Shown: piece by piece, positions 17,990 to 27,657 of the stretch | Position numbering within the stretch: the stretch's first letter is position 1 | Layout of the letters: every line of letters starts with the position of its first letter | DNA from: Arcicella rigui | Lineage (GTDB): Bacteria > Bacteroidota > Bacteroidia > Cytophagales > Spirosomataceae | Length of the DNA stretch: 64,000 bases | Direction: 5' to 3' | Assembly: GCF_034929435.1 (NCBI RefSeq) | Contig: NZ_JAYFUM010000018.1 | Location: forward strand, 1-64,000 | The notes under the pieces: generated by a model | The model's input: the letters and a program-made list of their open reading frames with translations, nothing else | What the model was told of the DNA's origin: nothing | Databases searched by the model: none | Made by a program: the position numbers and the translations under genes

Positions 17990-18388
17990 ATGAAAACTTT
18001 TGCTCAAATCATCGCCATCGCAACTTTAACAACAAGTTCAATTTTTGCTAATCCTACTATTGGCGAAACAAATGCTAAACCTAATAAAACAAACAGCTTC
18101 GCTATCGGAATGTACCAAAGCACTGGTACTTTAGCCATGCACTTAACTCTTGACAAAGTAGCTGGCAAAGTCGTAACAATTACGATAAAAGACAAAGATG
18201 GCAAGACGCTTGAAACTGAGAGAATCTCTAAAAATACTCGTTCATACCACGGGAAATTTGATATGCAGGCTTTAGGTGATGGTACTTATACCGTAGAAAT
18301 TACTGATGGTTCTGAAACAATTACTCGCCAAATCAATATCAATTCTGCTAAACCTCAAGAAATTACTCGTTCAATTGTAGTTGAATAA
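17990..18388 (+). CDS. small secreted protein, DUF3244-like
   Basis: A 132-residue protein with a clear signal peptide (KTFAQIIAIATLTTSSIFA, cleavage near residue 20). The mature 110 residues look like a single beta-sandwich: alternating strands such as LAMHLTLDKVAGKVVTITIKDKDGKTLETERI and GDGTYTVEITDGSETITRQI, resembling DUF3244 or the structural part of T9SS sorting domains, though without the PNP motif and terminal lysines of the latter. Probably periplasmic or secreted. It stands alone and ends in a strong terminator. Function unknown. Confidence 0.7.
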   Translation: MKTFAQIIAIATLTTSSIFANPTIGETNAKPNKTNSFAIGMYQSTGTLAMHLTLDKVAGKVVTITIKDKDGKTLETERISKNTRSYHGKFDMQALGDGTYTVEITDGSETITRQININSAKPQEITRSIVVE

Positions 18389-18424
18389 GCGTAACAAAAT
18401 TGATTTAACCTCTAAATAATACGA

Positions 18425-18460
18425 AACGAGGCTTTCGCTAAACCGAAAGCCTCGTTTTTT
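18425..18460. terminator. intrinsic terminator between convergent genes
   Basis: AACGAGGCTTTCG pairs perfectly with CGAAAGCCTCGTT around CTAAAC, followed by a run of T on the plus strand. It ends the small secreted-protein gene and lies directly at the stop codon of the convergent histidine kinase gene, so it probably serves both. Confidence 0.88.
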
Positions 18461-20181
18461 TATACAAAGGGAATTGAAATAGTGACCGAAGTACCCGACG
18501 AAGGGTCGGAATGGAAATTGATAATGCCCTGCAAATAATTCACTCTTGAACGAATATTATTCCAACCATTGTTTTCTGGCTGTACGTTTGTATCATCAAA
18601 ACCAATTCCGTCGTCTTCTACCGTTATCGTTAAAGTCCTTTCTTCTTGATACACAATTTGAATCAAAATTTCTGTGGCTCTGGCGTGCTTTAGGGCATTG
18701 GTGAGGAGTTCTTGAATAATTCTAAATATCATCAAACTATTTTCGGGCGAAATTTCAAACTCTTTACCAAAATGCTGAAAAATGATATTAGGTACTGTAC
18801 TTTTTTGTTTCAAAACCAAATCATCAATCGAGCGAATCAAACCAAATTTAGCAAGTGCATTGGGCTGTAAATTGCTCGAAATAATCCGAACTTCTGCACA
18901 GGCATCATCAATCATTTCAGCAATTTGTTCTTTTGATGTAGCGTTGTTTTCTGTCTGAAACTTTATCCTTGACAGCAATGTACCCAAGCCGTCGTGTAGT
19001 TCTTGTGATACTCTCAGACGCTCAATTTCCTGTCCGTTAATCAATGCTCTCAGCGTTTCAATCTGTATATTTTTCTTTACTTTATCAGCCTCCAAACGAT
19101 TGAATCGCTGGCGACTGATGTAGGTATAAGCCAAAATTCCGATAAAGAAAACAGCTAAGAGTATCGACAAAATATATAGTTTTTGCCTTGATTGTAAGGT
19201 AGTTAAGGCTGCGTCTGTCAACTTTTTTTCTAACTCTATTTTTGCCAATTGGGCATTTTGCTCTTCAATTAATTTATACTCTCGTACCGAACGCACGTCT
19301 AATTCAATACTTGAATTATAATTACTTTCGCTACTGTACAAAGCCATTTGAAAATAATGATTGGCTTGTTTGTAATCGCCACTTTCTTCGTATAAATAGC
19401 CCAAATTTCGATATACCTCTTTCCTTAAAGGCAATTGAATAAAGTCGTTTTCGGTAAGTTTTAGGCTTTGCATTAGGTTTTCGGTAGCTTCTTTATTTTT
19501 CTGAAACATTTTGTTACAAACACTCAAATAAAAATACGAAACAGCTTCTAACCAGTTCACTTTCAAGGATTTAGCAATTTTCAAACTTTTAATTGCATAC
19601 ACGTAAGCCGTTTTCATATCCTTATTTCGGCAGTATAAATCGGCATAAGCCCCCGCAATTCTGCCTGCATAAAGGCTATCTTTTACATAGACGTTTAATT
19701 TTTCACAACGCTTCAAAAGCTTTAAGGCTACTTTAAAATTATCTTCATAAATGTAGCTACTTGCCAAATTGATAAGATGCCCAATTTCGCTTCGGGGTAA
19801 TTTTTTCCTACGAAAAAACTCAGAACTTTGACTTAAATATTCACGGGAATACTTATTAAAAAACGGACGTCCCATAAAGTAAATACCCAATGAACCGTTG
19901 GCTTCATGATAATTGATAGAATCTTTTACCATCATAAAAAATTCCATGCTTTTGCGGTAGCTCTTCACTGGTGACTCATCGGCGGTGTTCCAACGCTCTT
20001 GATTTTTTGCATAGGTCAAGTATGTAAACGCCAAGCCTGCGGTATCTTTTTTACTTTGATAATATTGAAGATACTGCTCCAAAGATGCTTTAGAATAATT
20101 TTTCTGTGGGTCGGGATAGGGCTTTTGTCCGAGTACCGAAAAACTAAGCAAAAACATTAAAAGTAATAGTTGATGATTCAT
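18460..20181 (-). CDS. TPR-containing sensor histidine kinase (NarX/DesK-like HisKA_3)
   Basis: A 573-residue sensor kinase. A signal sequence (residues 1-18) is followed by a periplasmic region of tetratricopeptide-like helices (about 60-290), a coiled coil (300-332), one membrane span (334-355), a HisKA_3 dimerisation domain with the phospho-accepting histidine in RVSQELHDGLGTLLSR (H396), and an HATPase domain ending in DDGIGFD and SGTSVTISIPF. It is divergent from a NarL-type regulator gene 59 bp away, which is its likely partner. The TPR sensor suggests detection of a protein or peptide ligand. It lies close to the glycan locus, but a regulatory link is not shown. Confidence 0.9.
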   Translation of the reverse strand: MNHQLLLLMFLLSFSVLGQKPYPDPQKNYSKASLEQYLQYYQSKKDTAGLAFTYLTYAKNQERWNTADESPVKSYRKSMEFFMMVKDSINYHEANGSLGIYFMGRPFFNKYSREYLSQSSEFFRRKKLPRSEIGHLINLASSYIYEDNFKVALKLLKRCEKLNVYVKDSLYAGRIAGAYADLYCRNKDMKTAYVYAIKSLKIAKSLKVNWLEAVSYFYLSVCNKMFQKNKEATENLMQSLKLTENDFIQLPLRKEVYRNLGYLYEESGDYKQANHYFQMALYSSESNYNSSIELDVRSVREYKLIEEQNAQLAKIELEKKLTDAALTTLQSRQKLYILSILLAVFFIGILAYTYISRQRFNRLEADKVKKNIQIETLRALINGQEIERLRVSQELHDGLGTLLSRIKFQTENNATSKEQIAEMIDDACAEVRIISSNLQPNALAKFGLIRSIDDLVLKQKSTVPNIIFQHFGKEFEISPENSLMIFRIIQELLTNALKHARATEILIQIVYQEERTLTITVEDDGIGFDDTNVQPENNGWNNIRSRVNYLQGIINFHSDPSSGTSVTISIPFV

Positions 20182-20240
20182 CTGGTCATTTCTTTATAAT
20201 TTCGTCTATCAAAATTCACAATTTTATTTAAAAACATCCC

Positions 20241-20882
20241 ATGATTCGTATTTTATTAGTTGATGACCATAAAATTTTTACGGAAGGACTTTATTCCATT
20301 TTGAGCCAAGAGGATGATATTGAAGTAATTGGCGAATGTCAAAATTCATCTCAGACTTTTGAAATGTTGAAAAAAACGCCTTGCGATGTGATTTTGTTGG
20401 ACATCAATTTAGGAAACGAAAGTGGGCTGGACCTTTGTAAAAGTATTACTGACCAATTTCCGAGTGTAAAAGTATTGGCGATTTCGATGTATCATGAAGA
20501 AAGTTTTATCACCAAAATGTTGAAAAATGGAGCTTCGGGTTACTTACTCAAAAATACAGGAAGACAAGAATTGTTAAAGGCGATTCGCTGTGTGCATGAA
20601 GGCGAAACGTTTCAGAGTAAGGAAGTGACTGATATAATTTTGAAAGGTTTGAGTCGCCAGAAACAGCAAACCAAAAGTATTTATCAAATTAAATTTACCA
20701 GAAGAGAAAGAGAAATTTTAGACCTTATCGGCAAAGGATTAACCACCAAAGAAATTGCTACTGAATTGTTTATCAGCGACAAAACCGTAGAAACACATAG
20801 AAGTAATTTATTGGCAAAATTTGAAGTAAAAAATGTAGCTGGTTTAATTAAATTGGCTATTGAATATGGATATTTGAAATAG
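20241..20882 (+). CDS. NarL/FixJ family response regulator
   Basis: A 213-residue response regulator: receiver domain (1-120) with acidic pocket VDDH (8-10), phospho-acceptor D54 in VILLDINLG, a conserved lysine near YLLKNTG, and a C-terminal LuxR-type helix-turn-helix (about 148-210) with FTRREREILDLIGKGLTTKEIATELFISDKTVETHRSNLLAKF. It is divergently transcribed from the TPR histidine kinase and almost certainly receives phosphate from it. Target genes are unknown. Confidence 0.93.
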   Translation: MIRILLVDDHKIFTEGLYSILSQEDDIEVIGECQNSSQTFEMLKKTPCDVILLDINLGNESGLDLCKSITDQFPSVKVLAISMYHEESFITKMLKNGASGYLLKNTGRQELLKAIRCVHEGETFQSKEVTDIILKGLSRQKQQTKSIYQIKFTRREREILDLIGKGLTTKEIATELFISDKTVETHRSNLLAKFEVKNVAGLIKLAIEYGYLK

Positions 20883-20936
20883 TTTACAAGCCATAGAAAA
20901 TAGATTTTACTCTGAGTCAATTTTTGTATTATACCA

Positions 20937-21104
20937 TTTCTGAAATCAGGAATATAGGTTTTACAAAGTTTTATGCCATTCCCGAAATCAGGAATATAGG
21001 TTTTACAAAGTTTTGTACCATTCCCGAAATCAGGAATATAGGTTTTACAAAGTTTTATGCCATCCTTGAAATCAGAAATAGAGGTTTTACAAAATTTTAA
21101 GCTA
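20937..21104. repeat. four tandem 42-bp repeats
   Basis: Units are 20937-20978, 20979-21020, 21021-21062 and 21063-21104. Units 2 and 3 are nearly identical, unit 1 differs slightly and unit 4 is most diverged. Each has GAAATCAGGAATATAGG followed by TTTTACAAAGTTTT. Because 42 is a multiple of three, the array reads as a 14-residue repeat on the minus strand, but no start, signal or codon bias supports a protein. It lies between the convergent regulator gene and lptD. Confidence 0.85.
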
Positions 21105-21147
21105 TAAATCATCTCATAACTCATACATCATAATTCATATCTAATAC

Positions 21148-24000
21148 TTAGAATCCACCTTTATCGTAGAAAGTATTTCTACGTGATAATTTTAGTTCTT
21201 GTAACAAAGATGATTTTACACGAAGGGTAAATGAGTAAGTACTCGCACGACCGTAGTAAGGGCTGGCGATAGGTGTCCAGTCGAAATTGGCTTCCCAACA
21301 GTGTAAATCTCGGTGAATACTGATGTTTGTCAAAGACATTCCTTTATTCACAAAGTCGTAACCTGTACTTATCGAAAAATTCCATTTTTCGGTCAATTTC
21401 ACATCGCCTTTGGCTGTCATTGCCATTACTGTTGTAGCTGGTGCAAGACCAGTACGATACATGTTATAGTTGACCGCAAACTGTAAATTCCAAGGCACAG
21501 TCCAGTCCACATAATCATTGATATTTCTGTTGATTTGGTTCATTTGTCCTTCAGTTCCGTTTGCATTTGTCTTTTTAGCATTCGCTGACTGAGGCTTGAA
21601 GCTTTTACTTAGTGCAAAGTTGAAACTTGCCAACTTCGCAAAACCTTCGCCCAAACTAAACAAAAGCGTATCAATTTTTCGTCCTGTGGTTGAATAGCCA
21701 TCATTTACGTACTTGTAAGGGTCGAGTGAACCACCCAAATTTATATCAAACTTTTTCACTCTCGAATTGGCAGAGAAGTTCAAGTTTGAAAGTTTGTACT
21801 GTGTAGCAAAAAAGTTGTAGTTACCCGTAAGCGAGAAATTATCAATCAAGTTTATCTTTTCAAAATCTTTCTGAGCCGTATCCGATTTTGCTCTGAGTTT
21901 AGCTTCTAAAGTATTCTGAAAACCAAAACTTATACCCCCTGATTGGCTACCTCTGTTGGTTTGTGTTGGATTAAAAGTTGAAATATTCAAATAATCGCCC
22001 GGCAAAGTTTCTTGCCCAATCATACTACTTGGAATCGTTTCTCCTTTTTGGTAAGTATGCACACGGTTATTGATTTGAACCGTTTGATAAAAGCCATACT
22101 TAGGGTCGGTAAAATCTGGCGTATAACTGATACTTATGTTCGGCGACAAAGTATGACGAATGCCTTGTAATCTACCTTTTTTGAAATTGATTGTTCCATA
22201 CAAACGAGTGTTCATACTCATGGTAAAAGCATAGGAATAATCGGCATAAAATGCTCCTCCACGCAATGTATCTATTTGCACTGCCCCTTTTCCAGCTGTG
22301 GTGTCTTTACTATAAATTGCAGCTAAATCGTTGTATGATTTAAAATTATATCGATACTTCTGACGATAAATATTTCCAGACAAACTAAAGCCCGGTGTAA
22401 GGTTGATATAGCGACCAATTTTGATATTCGGTAAGGAAATCGGAATACTATACTGAGCCTTGAATGTGGCGTTTTTTAGTAAATCTGGTAAGGTTTGAAG
22501 GTTGAACGGAATTACACCATCACGAGCAAGATTAGTCGTAGTACTTGTAGAAGACGTAACGGTTAAAGCTTTGGTTTGGTCGAGGTCAAGCGTATCAATC
22601 ATTCTATAAACCGTGTAACCTAAGTTGTTATAAGAACGGTTGGTCAATGCCACTTGGTTTGTAATTCCATAAGAACCCGAAATATCTAAACCCATACGGA
22701 ATTGGTCGATAAAACGGTCAACAACAGCATTTTTCTTTTTAAATGGCTGAAATTGATTCAAGCCCAAAGTATAGTTTGTATTTACGTTTACCGCTTTCGT
22801 AATAGTATTTTGGTCAGCTTGCAAGCTCACACTGGTACGTACAGTTTGACCAATATTACGTGAATATTGAATAGACGAGTTCAAAGCAGTAGAAAGATAA
22901 CTACTGGTACTCAAACTGTTATATTGGCTGTTTGAATTACTCTGTAAGTTTACAGAAGCCGAAAAACTCGAATTTCCTCTACTCTGTGGCGAGTGCGACC
23001 ATTGAATCCCGTAGTCATTTCTGGTCAATCTATTAAACTCATCGCCATTATTACTTTGGCGGAAGTTTACATTAAAAGTACCTGCATAACGATAACGCTT
23101 GATATACTGCGAATTGGCAGTTATACCAAAACTACCTTTAGAGTAAATCTCACCCGTAAGTCTCAAACCTATATTCGGGCTAATAGCAAAATAATAACCA
23201 CCGTCACGCAAGAAGAACCCTCTACCTTGTGGCTCTTCGCCATAAGTAGGCATGATAATACCCGAAGTACCCGATTCTTGTGGGGGTTTGTATGGGAAAA
23301 ATCCAAAAGGTAAACCAATTGGTAAAGGAATTTCGTTTAGCTCAAAATGAAATGGCCCAGCCACAATTTCACGTTTACCTACTACTTTAATTTTGGTAGC
23401 TCTGATATTAAAATGGGGATGTTCGAGGTTACAGGTTGTATAAATGGCATTACGGATATACAAATTATCCTCATTGTCTTTTTTTACTTTTTGCCCTTGA
23501 ATAAACCCTTCGCCTTGCGTAGTAATTAAGCCTTTGATAAGTGCTTTTTTAGACTTGAAATTATACTTAATTTCGTCGGCATCGTAGGGGTCGTTACCTT
23601 GCTTAAAAATGGGTTTACCTTTTATTTTGTGGGTAGTCGAATCCATCGTACCATGGGCAGTTACTTCGTTCTTTGCCCAGTCTAAAAGTATAAAATCTGA
23701 CTCCAAAGAAATATCTCCATAGGTTACTTTTGCATCACCGTAGAGATAAACCATTTGGTGTTCGGTGTCCATAATGGTAGAATCTTTGGCAGTGTAAACA
23801 ACTGTTGTGGTAAGTTCACTCTCTTTTTTCAAAGAGTCTGGAATGGTTTTCGCAAGGCTTAGGTTGGTAGTATCTTTCCGAACGGTATCAGTTGGAGTGA
23901 TATTTTTACTTTTTTTACTCTCAGGTTTATAGGCTTTTCCGCCCAATAGTCGCTGTGATGAGGCTTTATTGACGAATAAAAGCCCCAAAAGTAAGCACAT
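21148..24000 (-). CDS. lptD: putative LPS assembly outer membrane protein LptD
   Basis: A 950-residue Bacteroidota-type LptD. A signal sequence (LLLGLLFVNKASSQ) precedes an OstA/LptA-like beta-jellyroll domain (about 75-210, YLYGDAKVTYGDISLESDFI) and a large barrel (about 230-950) starting LPIGLPFGFFPYKPPQESGTSGIIMPTYGE. It inserts lipopolysaccharide into the outer leaflet. The ATG at 24000 gives a signal without positive charge; reading upstream in frame, a CTG at 24033 would give a canonical KKAINIFSIA n-region before an in-frame stop, so translation may start there. It is divergent from the amidase gene. Confidence 0.88.
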   Translation of the reverse strand: MCLLLGLLFVNKASSQRLLGGKAYKPESKKSKNITPTDTVRKDTTNLSLAKTIPDSLKKESELTTTVVYTAKDSTIMDTEHQMVYLYGDAKVTYGDISLESDFILLDWAKNEVTAHGTMDSTTHKIKGKPIFKQGNDPYDADEIKYNFKSKKALIKGLITTQGEGFIQGQKVKKDNEDNLYIRNAIYTTCNLEHPHFNIRATKIKVVGKREIVAGPFHFELNEIPLPIGLPFGFFPYKPPQESGTSGIIMPTYGEEPQGRGFFLRDGGYYFAISPNIGLRLTGEIYSKGSFGITANSQYIKRYRYAGTFNVNFRQSNNGDEFNRLTRNDYGIQWSHSPQSRGNSSFSASVNLQSNSNSQYNSLSTSSYLSTALNSSIQYSRNIGQTVRTSVSLQADQNTITKAVNVNTNYTLGLNQFQPFKKKNAVVDRFIDQFRMGLDISGSYGITNQVALTNRSYNNLGYTVYRMIDTLDLDQTKALTVTSSTSTTTNLARDGVIPFNLQTLPDLLKNATFKAQYSIPISLPNIKIGRYINLTPGFSLSGNIYRQKYRYNFKSYNDLAAIYSKDTTAGKGAVQIDTLRGGAFYADYSYAFTMSMNTRLYGTINFKKGRLQGIRHTLSPNISISYTPDFTDPKYGFYQTVQINNRVHTYQKGETIPSSMIGQETLPGDYLNISTFNPTQTNRGSQSGGISFGFQNTLEAKLRAKSDTAQKDFEKINLIDNFSLTGNYNFFATQYKLSNLNFSANSRVKKFDINLGGSLDPYKYVNDGYSTTGRKIDTLLFSLGEGFAKLASFNFALSKSFKPQSANAKKTNANGTEGQMNQINRNINDYVDWTVPWNLQFAVNYNMYRTGLAPATTVMAMTAKGDVKLTEKWNFSISTGYDFVNKGMSLTNISIHRDLHCWEANFDWTPIASPYYGRASTYSFTLRVKSSLLQELKLSRRNTFYDKGGF

Positions 24001-24121
24001 TGCGATACTGAATATGTTGATTGCTTTTTTCAGAAGTCTTTAAAATTTATATTTGTACTTTATTAATAGATTACAAAAATACTCCATTACTCTTTGAACA
24101 TTGCGAAACAACCCGAAAATA

Positions 24122-24934
24122 ATGTTAAAGTTTGTTAAAGGTTTTTTATTAATCACTTCGATATGCTCGCTGAGTGGTTTCACGCTTAGATATTCAGTTG
24201 AAGAAATTGTCGAAAAAAAAGCTACTCGTTTCGACAGTAGAATACGAACCATCGTCATTGATGCTGGGCATGGAGGAAAAGACCCAGGCTGCCACGGAGC
24301 TTCCTACAACGAATCGAAAATCGCTTTGAAAATTGCCTTGGAATTAGGGGCAAAAATCAAAGAAGAGTACCCAGAAGTACGAGTTCTTTATACAAGAATG
24401 AAAGATGTCTTCGTTGACTTACACGAAAGGTCGGCTATTGCAAACAGAAACAAAGCTAATTTATTTATTTCTATTCATTGCAATTCGCACCCTTCTTCAA
24501 AATTTGCGGGAACTGAGACTTACACAATGGGGTTACATAAGACGAACAATAATCTTGAAGTAGCCAAAAGAGAAAACTCTGTAATTTTGCAAGAAGCCAA
24601 TTACGAAAAAAACTATAATGGTTTCGACCCCAATTCGCCACTTGGGCATATTATGATGGCAAATTACCAAAGTGCTTTTATGATGAATAGCATTAAGTTG
24701 GCACAAAAAATTGAACGACAGTTTAAAAGACAAACCGAAAGAAACAGCTATGGCGTAAAACAAGCTGGATTCTTGGTACTTTGGGAAACGGCTATGCCGA
24801 GTGTTTTGGTAGAAACGGGTTTCTTAACGAATAAATACGAAGAACAATACTTGGCATCTTGGGAAGGACAAGACGAAATAGCAGACTCTATTTTCAGGGC
24901 CTTCAAATCTTACAAAGAAGAAATCGAAAATTAA
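24122..24934 (+). CDS. N-acetylmuramoyl-L-alanine amidase (Amidase_3)
   Basis: A 270-residue cell-wall amidase that cleaves the bond between N-acetylmuramic acid and L-alanine. After a signal or anchor (LKFVKGFLLITSICSLSGF) the Amidase_3 fold is complete: zinc ligands in IDAGHGGKDPG, YNESKIAL and FISIHCNS, and the catalytic glutamate in SVLVETGFLTN. I chose ATG 24122 over an in-frame TTG at 24101 because it gives a normal signal peptide. Divergent from lptD across 121 bp, and followed after 73 bp by an MCE gene in the same direction, so likely an envelope unit. Confidence 0.93.
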   Translation: MLKFVKGFLLITSICSLSGFTLRYSVEEIVEKKATRFDSRIRTIVIDAGHGGKDPGCHGASYNESKIALKIALELGAKIKEEYPEVRVLYTRMKDVFVDLHERSAIANRNKANLFISIHCNSHPSSKFAGTETYTMGLHKTNNNLEVAKRENSVILQEANYEKNYNGFDPNSPLGHIMMANYQSAFMMNSIKLAQKIERQFKRQTERNSYGVKQAGFLVLWETAMPSVLVETGFLTNKYEEQYLASWEGQDEIADSIFRAFKSYKEEIEN

Positions 24935-25007
24935 TGCTTTAATATTTTAGCTTGGGGGGCTATCAAGTGTTTTACAAAATGACTCTAAAACTTCAGTAAT
25001 CAACATT

Positions 25008-25964
25008 ATGACTATTTCAAAAGAAACTAAAATAGGTATTTTTGCCCTCACGAGCTTTGCCATTTTATATTTAGGATTCAATTTCCTCAAAGGAAAAGAC
25101 TTTCTTACTCAAGAAAATAAATATGTTGTCATTTTTGATAATATAGAAGGTTTAACCGCCGCCAACCAAGTTTCCTTGAGCGGTATGAAAATTGGAAGAG
25201 TAAAACAAATTGAATTATTATACGACCAAGCCAACAAAGTAAAAGTTACGCTATCAATCCGAAAAGATTTACAACTTCCTGCGGGAACACAAGCCATTTT
25301 AGCTTCCGATGGTCTCTTAGGCGGTAAATTAATCAAACTGAAAATGGGGCGTTTGGGCGGTGAAATTATCCAAGATGGCGGTAGTTTGGTGGCTTCTTCC
25401 GAAACAGGTGTTACGGATTTATTAAAAGAAAAGGCTCTTCCTTTGATTCAAAATTTAGATTCTCTCACAAAATCTCTTCGCTACGTAAGTAAAAGTTTTG
25501 AAGGTACAGGTGTATTAGTAAATGGTTTAGTCAGAAATTCCGACCGTTCATTATCTACCATTTCTTCGTCTTTAAACAGTACTATTCTTGAAAATCGCAA
25601 TAATTTAGCTGGAATTTCAAGCAATATGAGAGTACTTTCAGGTAACCTTATCGAAACCGAAAGAAGTATCAAACCACTCATTGGGAAGTTTAATACAATG
25701 GCCGATTCGTTGAACGCCTTAAAAATTGGTCAGGCTTTGGCTACTACTCAAAAATCTTTAGAGGGTTTACAGAAAATCATGCAAGGACTTGAAGCTGGAC
25801 AAGGTTCTATGGGCAAACTTATCAAAGATGATTCGCTTTACAGCAATTTGAACCGCTCTTTAGCTGACTTAGATAAGCTCTTGATTGACTTTAGATTAGC
25901 TCCAAAACGTTATGTGCATCTTTCTGTTTTTGGCAAGAAAAATACGCCACCAGTTGTTAAATGA
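25008..25964 (+). CDS. MlaD/MCE family lipid transport protein
   Basis: A 318-residue protein with one N-terminal membrane segment (IGIFALTSFAILYLGFNFL, 8-26), an MCE/MlaD domain (about 37-115, YVVIFDNIEGLTAANQVSLSGMKIGRVKQI) and a long C-terminal helical, coiled-coil-prone region (about 130-300). Such proteins form hexameric rings that pass phospholipids between inner and outer membranes with an MlaE/MlaF ABC transporter, which is not encoded nearby in this window. It follows the amidase gene by 73 bp. Confidence 0.9.
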   Translation: MTISKETKIGIFALTSFAILYLGFNFLKGKDFLTQENKYVVIFDNIEGLTAANQVSLSGMKIGRVKQIELLYDQANKVKVTLSIRKDLQLPAGTQAILASDGLLGGKLIKLKMGRLGGEIIQDGGSLVASSETGVTDLLKEKALPLIQNLDSLTKSLRYVSKSFEGTGVLVNGLVRNSDRSLSTISSSLNSTILENRNNLAGISSNMRVLSGNLIETERSIKPLIGKFNTMADSLNALKIGQALATTQKSLEGLQKIMQGLEAGQGSMGKLIKDDSLYSNLNRSLADLDKLLIDFRLAPKRYVHLSVFGKKNTPPVVK

Positions 25965-26069
25965 TGTTTTATGATGTATGAGATATGATGTGTTATACGA
26001 GGTACGATGTATTAAGTATGAGAAAGTAATTTACAAACAACATCATATATAACACATCATACATCTATT
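25965..26069. repeat. word-iterated spacer with 14-bp inverted repeat
   Basis: TATGATGTGTTATA (25984-25997) is repeated in exact inverse as TATAACACATCATA (26048-26061). Around them ATGATGTTTTATGATGTATGAGATATGATG on the left and CATCATATAT...CATCATACATC on the right reuse the word ATGATGT. It lies between convergent genes (MCE and Lrp-like) and may terminate both. Confidence 0.7.
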
Positions 26070-26537
26070 TCAAACATCAATCGGCACAGGCGTTTGGCTT
26101 TTTATTTCATTGACTACAAATCTGCTTTGAGCATTTCCAATATTCGAGAGTGTCGCTAATTTATGTAAAATAAAATGGCGATACTCGTCCATATCTTTCA
26201 CTAATACTTTCAGTAAAAAATCTGAACCTCCCGAAATACAATAACATTCTACTACTTCTGGTAAAAGTAACACGTCTTTTTCAAATTGTTCCAAAAAACT
26301 GGCTGCGTGTTCTTTCAGCGTAACATCCACTAAAACTACCAGACTTTTCCCAAGCTTTGATTTATTCAGAATAGCCGTATATTTCTCAATAACCCCCTCA
26401 TTTTCAAGCCTTTTTATCCTTTCGTGAATAGGTGTTGTGGTTAAATTCAACCTTGCCGCAATCTCCTTGTTGGTCATCAAAGCATTGGCTTGAAGCAACT
26501 GTAAAATCTTTAAATCTATGATGTCTAAATTTGCCAT
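26070..26537 (-). CDS. Lrp/AsnC family transcriptional regulator
   Basis: A 155-residue regulator with an N-terminal winged helix-turn-helix (about 5-55, LDIIDLKILQLLQANALMTNKEIAARLNLTTTPIHERIKRLENEGVIEKYTA) and a C-terminal RAM ligand-binding domain (about 65-145, VVECYCISGGSDFLLKVLVKD). Family members sense amino acids and usually regulate amino-acid metabolism. It starts 33 bp after the end of the LysR-type gene and is probably cotranscribed with it. Confidence 0.92.
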   Translation of the reverse strand: MANLDIIDLKILQLLQANALMTNKEIAARLNLTTTPIHERIKRLENEGVIEKYTAILNKSKLGKSLVVLVDVTLKEHAASFLEQFEKDVLLLPEVVECYCISGGSDFLLKVLVKDMDEYRHFILHKLATLSNIGNAQSRFVVNEIKSQTPVPIDV

Positions 26538-26570
26538 GTCTATATTTTTAAATGCAATTACAAACGCATT

Positions 26571-27473
26571 TTAAGAACGATAATTAGCGTTTTGAAAATC
26601 AAATAACTCTGTAATTTGAAGAAACTTTTGTAAAACTGGATTGTTATCATCATTTCTCCAGACAATCGAAAGTTGTGTTTTTTCAGGAATTTTCTTGAGT
26701 TCAATAAATTTTACTCGCATTGCCGAGCCAAATTTATACGAAATAGGCATCAACGAAATACCTAAATTATGCTCTACCAAACGTAAAATGGTAGCCCCAT
26801 AATTCGACTCATGAACGATATTCGGAATAAAATTTTCACGCCAACATATACTCAAAAGCATATCGTAATAAGTAGAGCTTGAACTTTGAGGTGGCAAAAT
26901 AAAATTTTCGTGTTTTACTTGTGCCAAGCTTTCAAAGTTATCGTCATTGATAGAATGACTTTCGGGCAATACCAAAGCAAAAGATTCTTTATAAAGTACT
27001 TTAGCATTTAAGTACTTGTCTGGATAAATCTCACGAATAAAACCCACATCAATTTCATGGTTTTTCAGGGCTGTCAGGATATAATTGTCCAAAACCTCTG
27101 ATAAATTCGCCTTGATATTGGGAAAATGTAATTTTAGACTTGACAAAAGTGGAGGAATCACCGAATAAATAGCCGAACCGGGATGCCCAATTCTAATATC
27201 TCCCTCCTCCCCTGAATGTATCAATTGCGTTCTTTGTTTGATATTATTTAGTTGTGAAAGTAATCGTGAAGCTTCAACACAAAGGTACTCTCCAGCAGGC
27301 GTAAGTTTTACATTTCGCTTGTCACGTTCAAATAAAAGTACTCCTAAGTTTTGTTCTAATTGTTGAATCTGTCGGCTAAGAGCAGGCTGTGCGATAAACA
27401 ATTTTTCAGAAGCCTTCGAAAAATGAAGCTCTGAAGCAACACCTAAAAAATATTCCAACTGTCTAAATTCCAT
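26571..27473 (-). CDS. LysR family transcriptional regulator
   Basis: A 300-residue LysR-type regulator: N-terminal helix-turn-helix (1-60, MEFRQLEYFLGVASELHFSKASEKLFIAQPALSRQIQQLE) and a periplasmic-binding-protein-like effector domain (about 90-290, IRIGHPGSAIYSVIPPLL). It is divergent from the GNAT gene across 184 bp, a usual arrangement for LysR regulators and their targets, so the acetyltransferase may be under its control. Confidence 0.92.
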   Translation of the reverse strand: MEFRQLEYFLGVASELHFSKASEKLFIAQPALSRQIQQLEQNLGVLLFERDKRNVKLTPAGEYLCVEASRLLSQLNNIKQRTQLIHSGEEGDIRIGHPGSAIYSVIPPLLSSLKLHFPNIKANLSEVLDNYILTALKNHEIDVGFIREIYPDKYLNAKVLYKESFALVLPESHSINDDNFESLAQVKHENFILPPQSSSSTYYDMLLSICWRENFIPNIVHESNYGATILRLVEHNLGISLMPISYKFGSAMRVKFIELKKIPEKTQLSIVWRNDDNNPVLQKFLQITELFDFQNANYRS

Positions 27474-27657
27474 TTTTTTTGATTCGTTCAGTATTGTGAC
27501 TCACGGGCTTATACGAAACTTGGCGTATAATCTTACAAAAAACAATATTATTAATACCGAAAAAGCATTAATTAATACAAATTAAGTATTTTTTATTATA
27601 AATAGAAATCAGTTTCTTTGCTCAGAAAATATTTCTTTCATTCACAAGTAGAAAAAA

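Noticed and set aside
18460..20882. Assigning the TPR kinase/NarL pair as regulator of the glycan locus
   Set aside because: Only proximity supports it; a broken transposase gene and another gene lie between, and no shared operator was shown.
20937..21104. CRISPR array suspicion
   Set aside because: Units are contiguous with no unique spacers, only four copies, and no cas genes are present.
20684..21124. Minus-strand frame of 146 codons with a 14-residue repeat
   Set aside because: It is the translation of the 42-bp tandem array plus antisense of the response regulator gene; no signal, start context or family sequence supports it.
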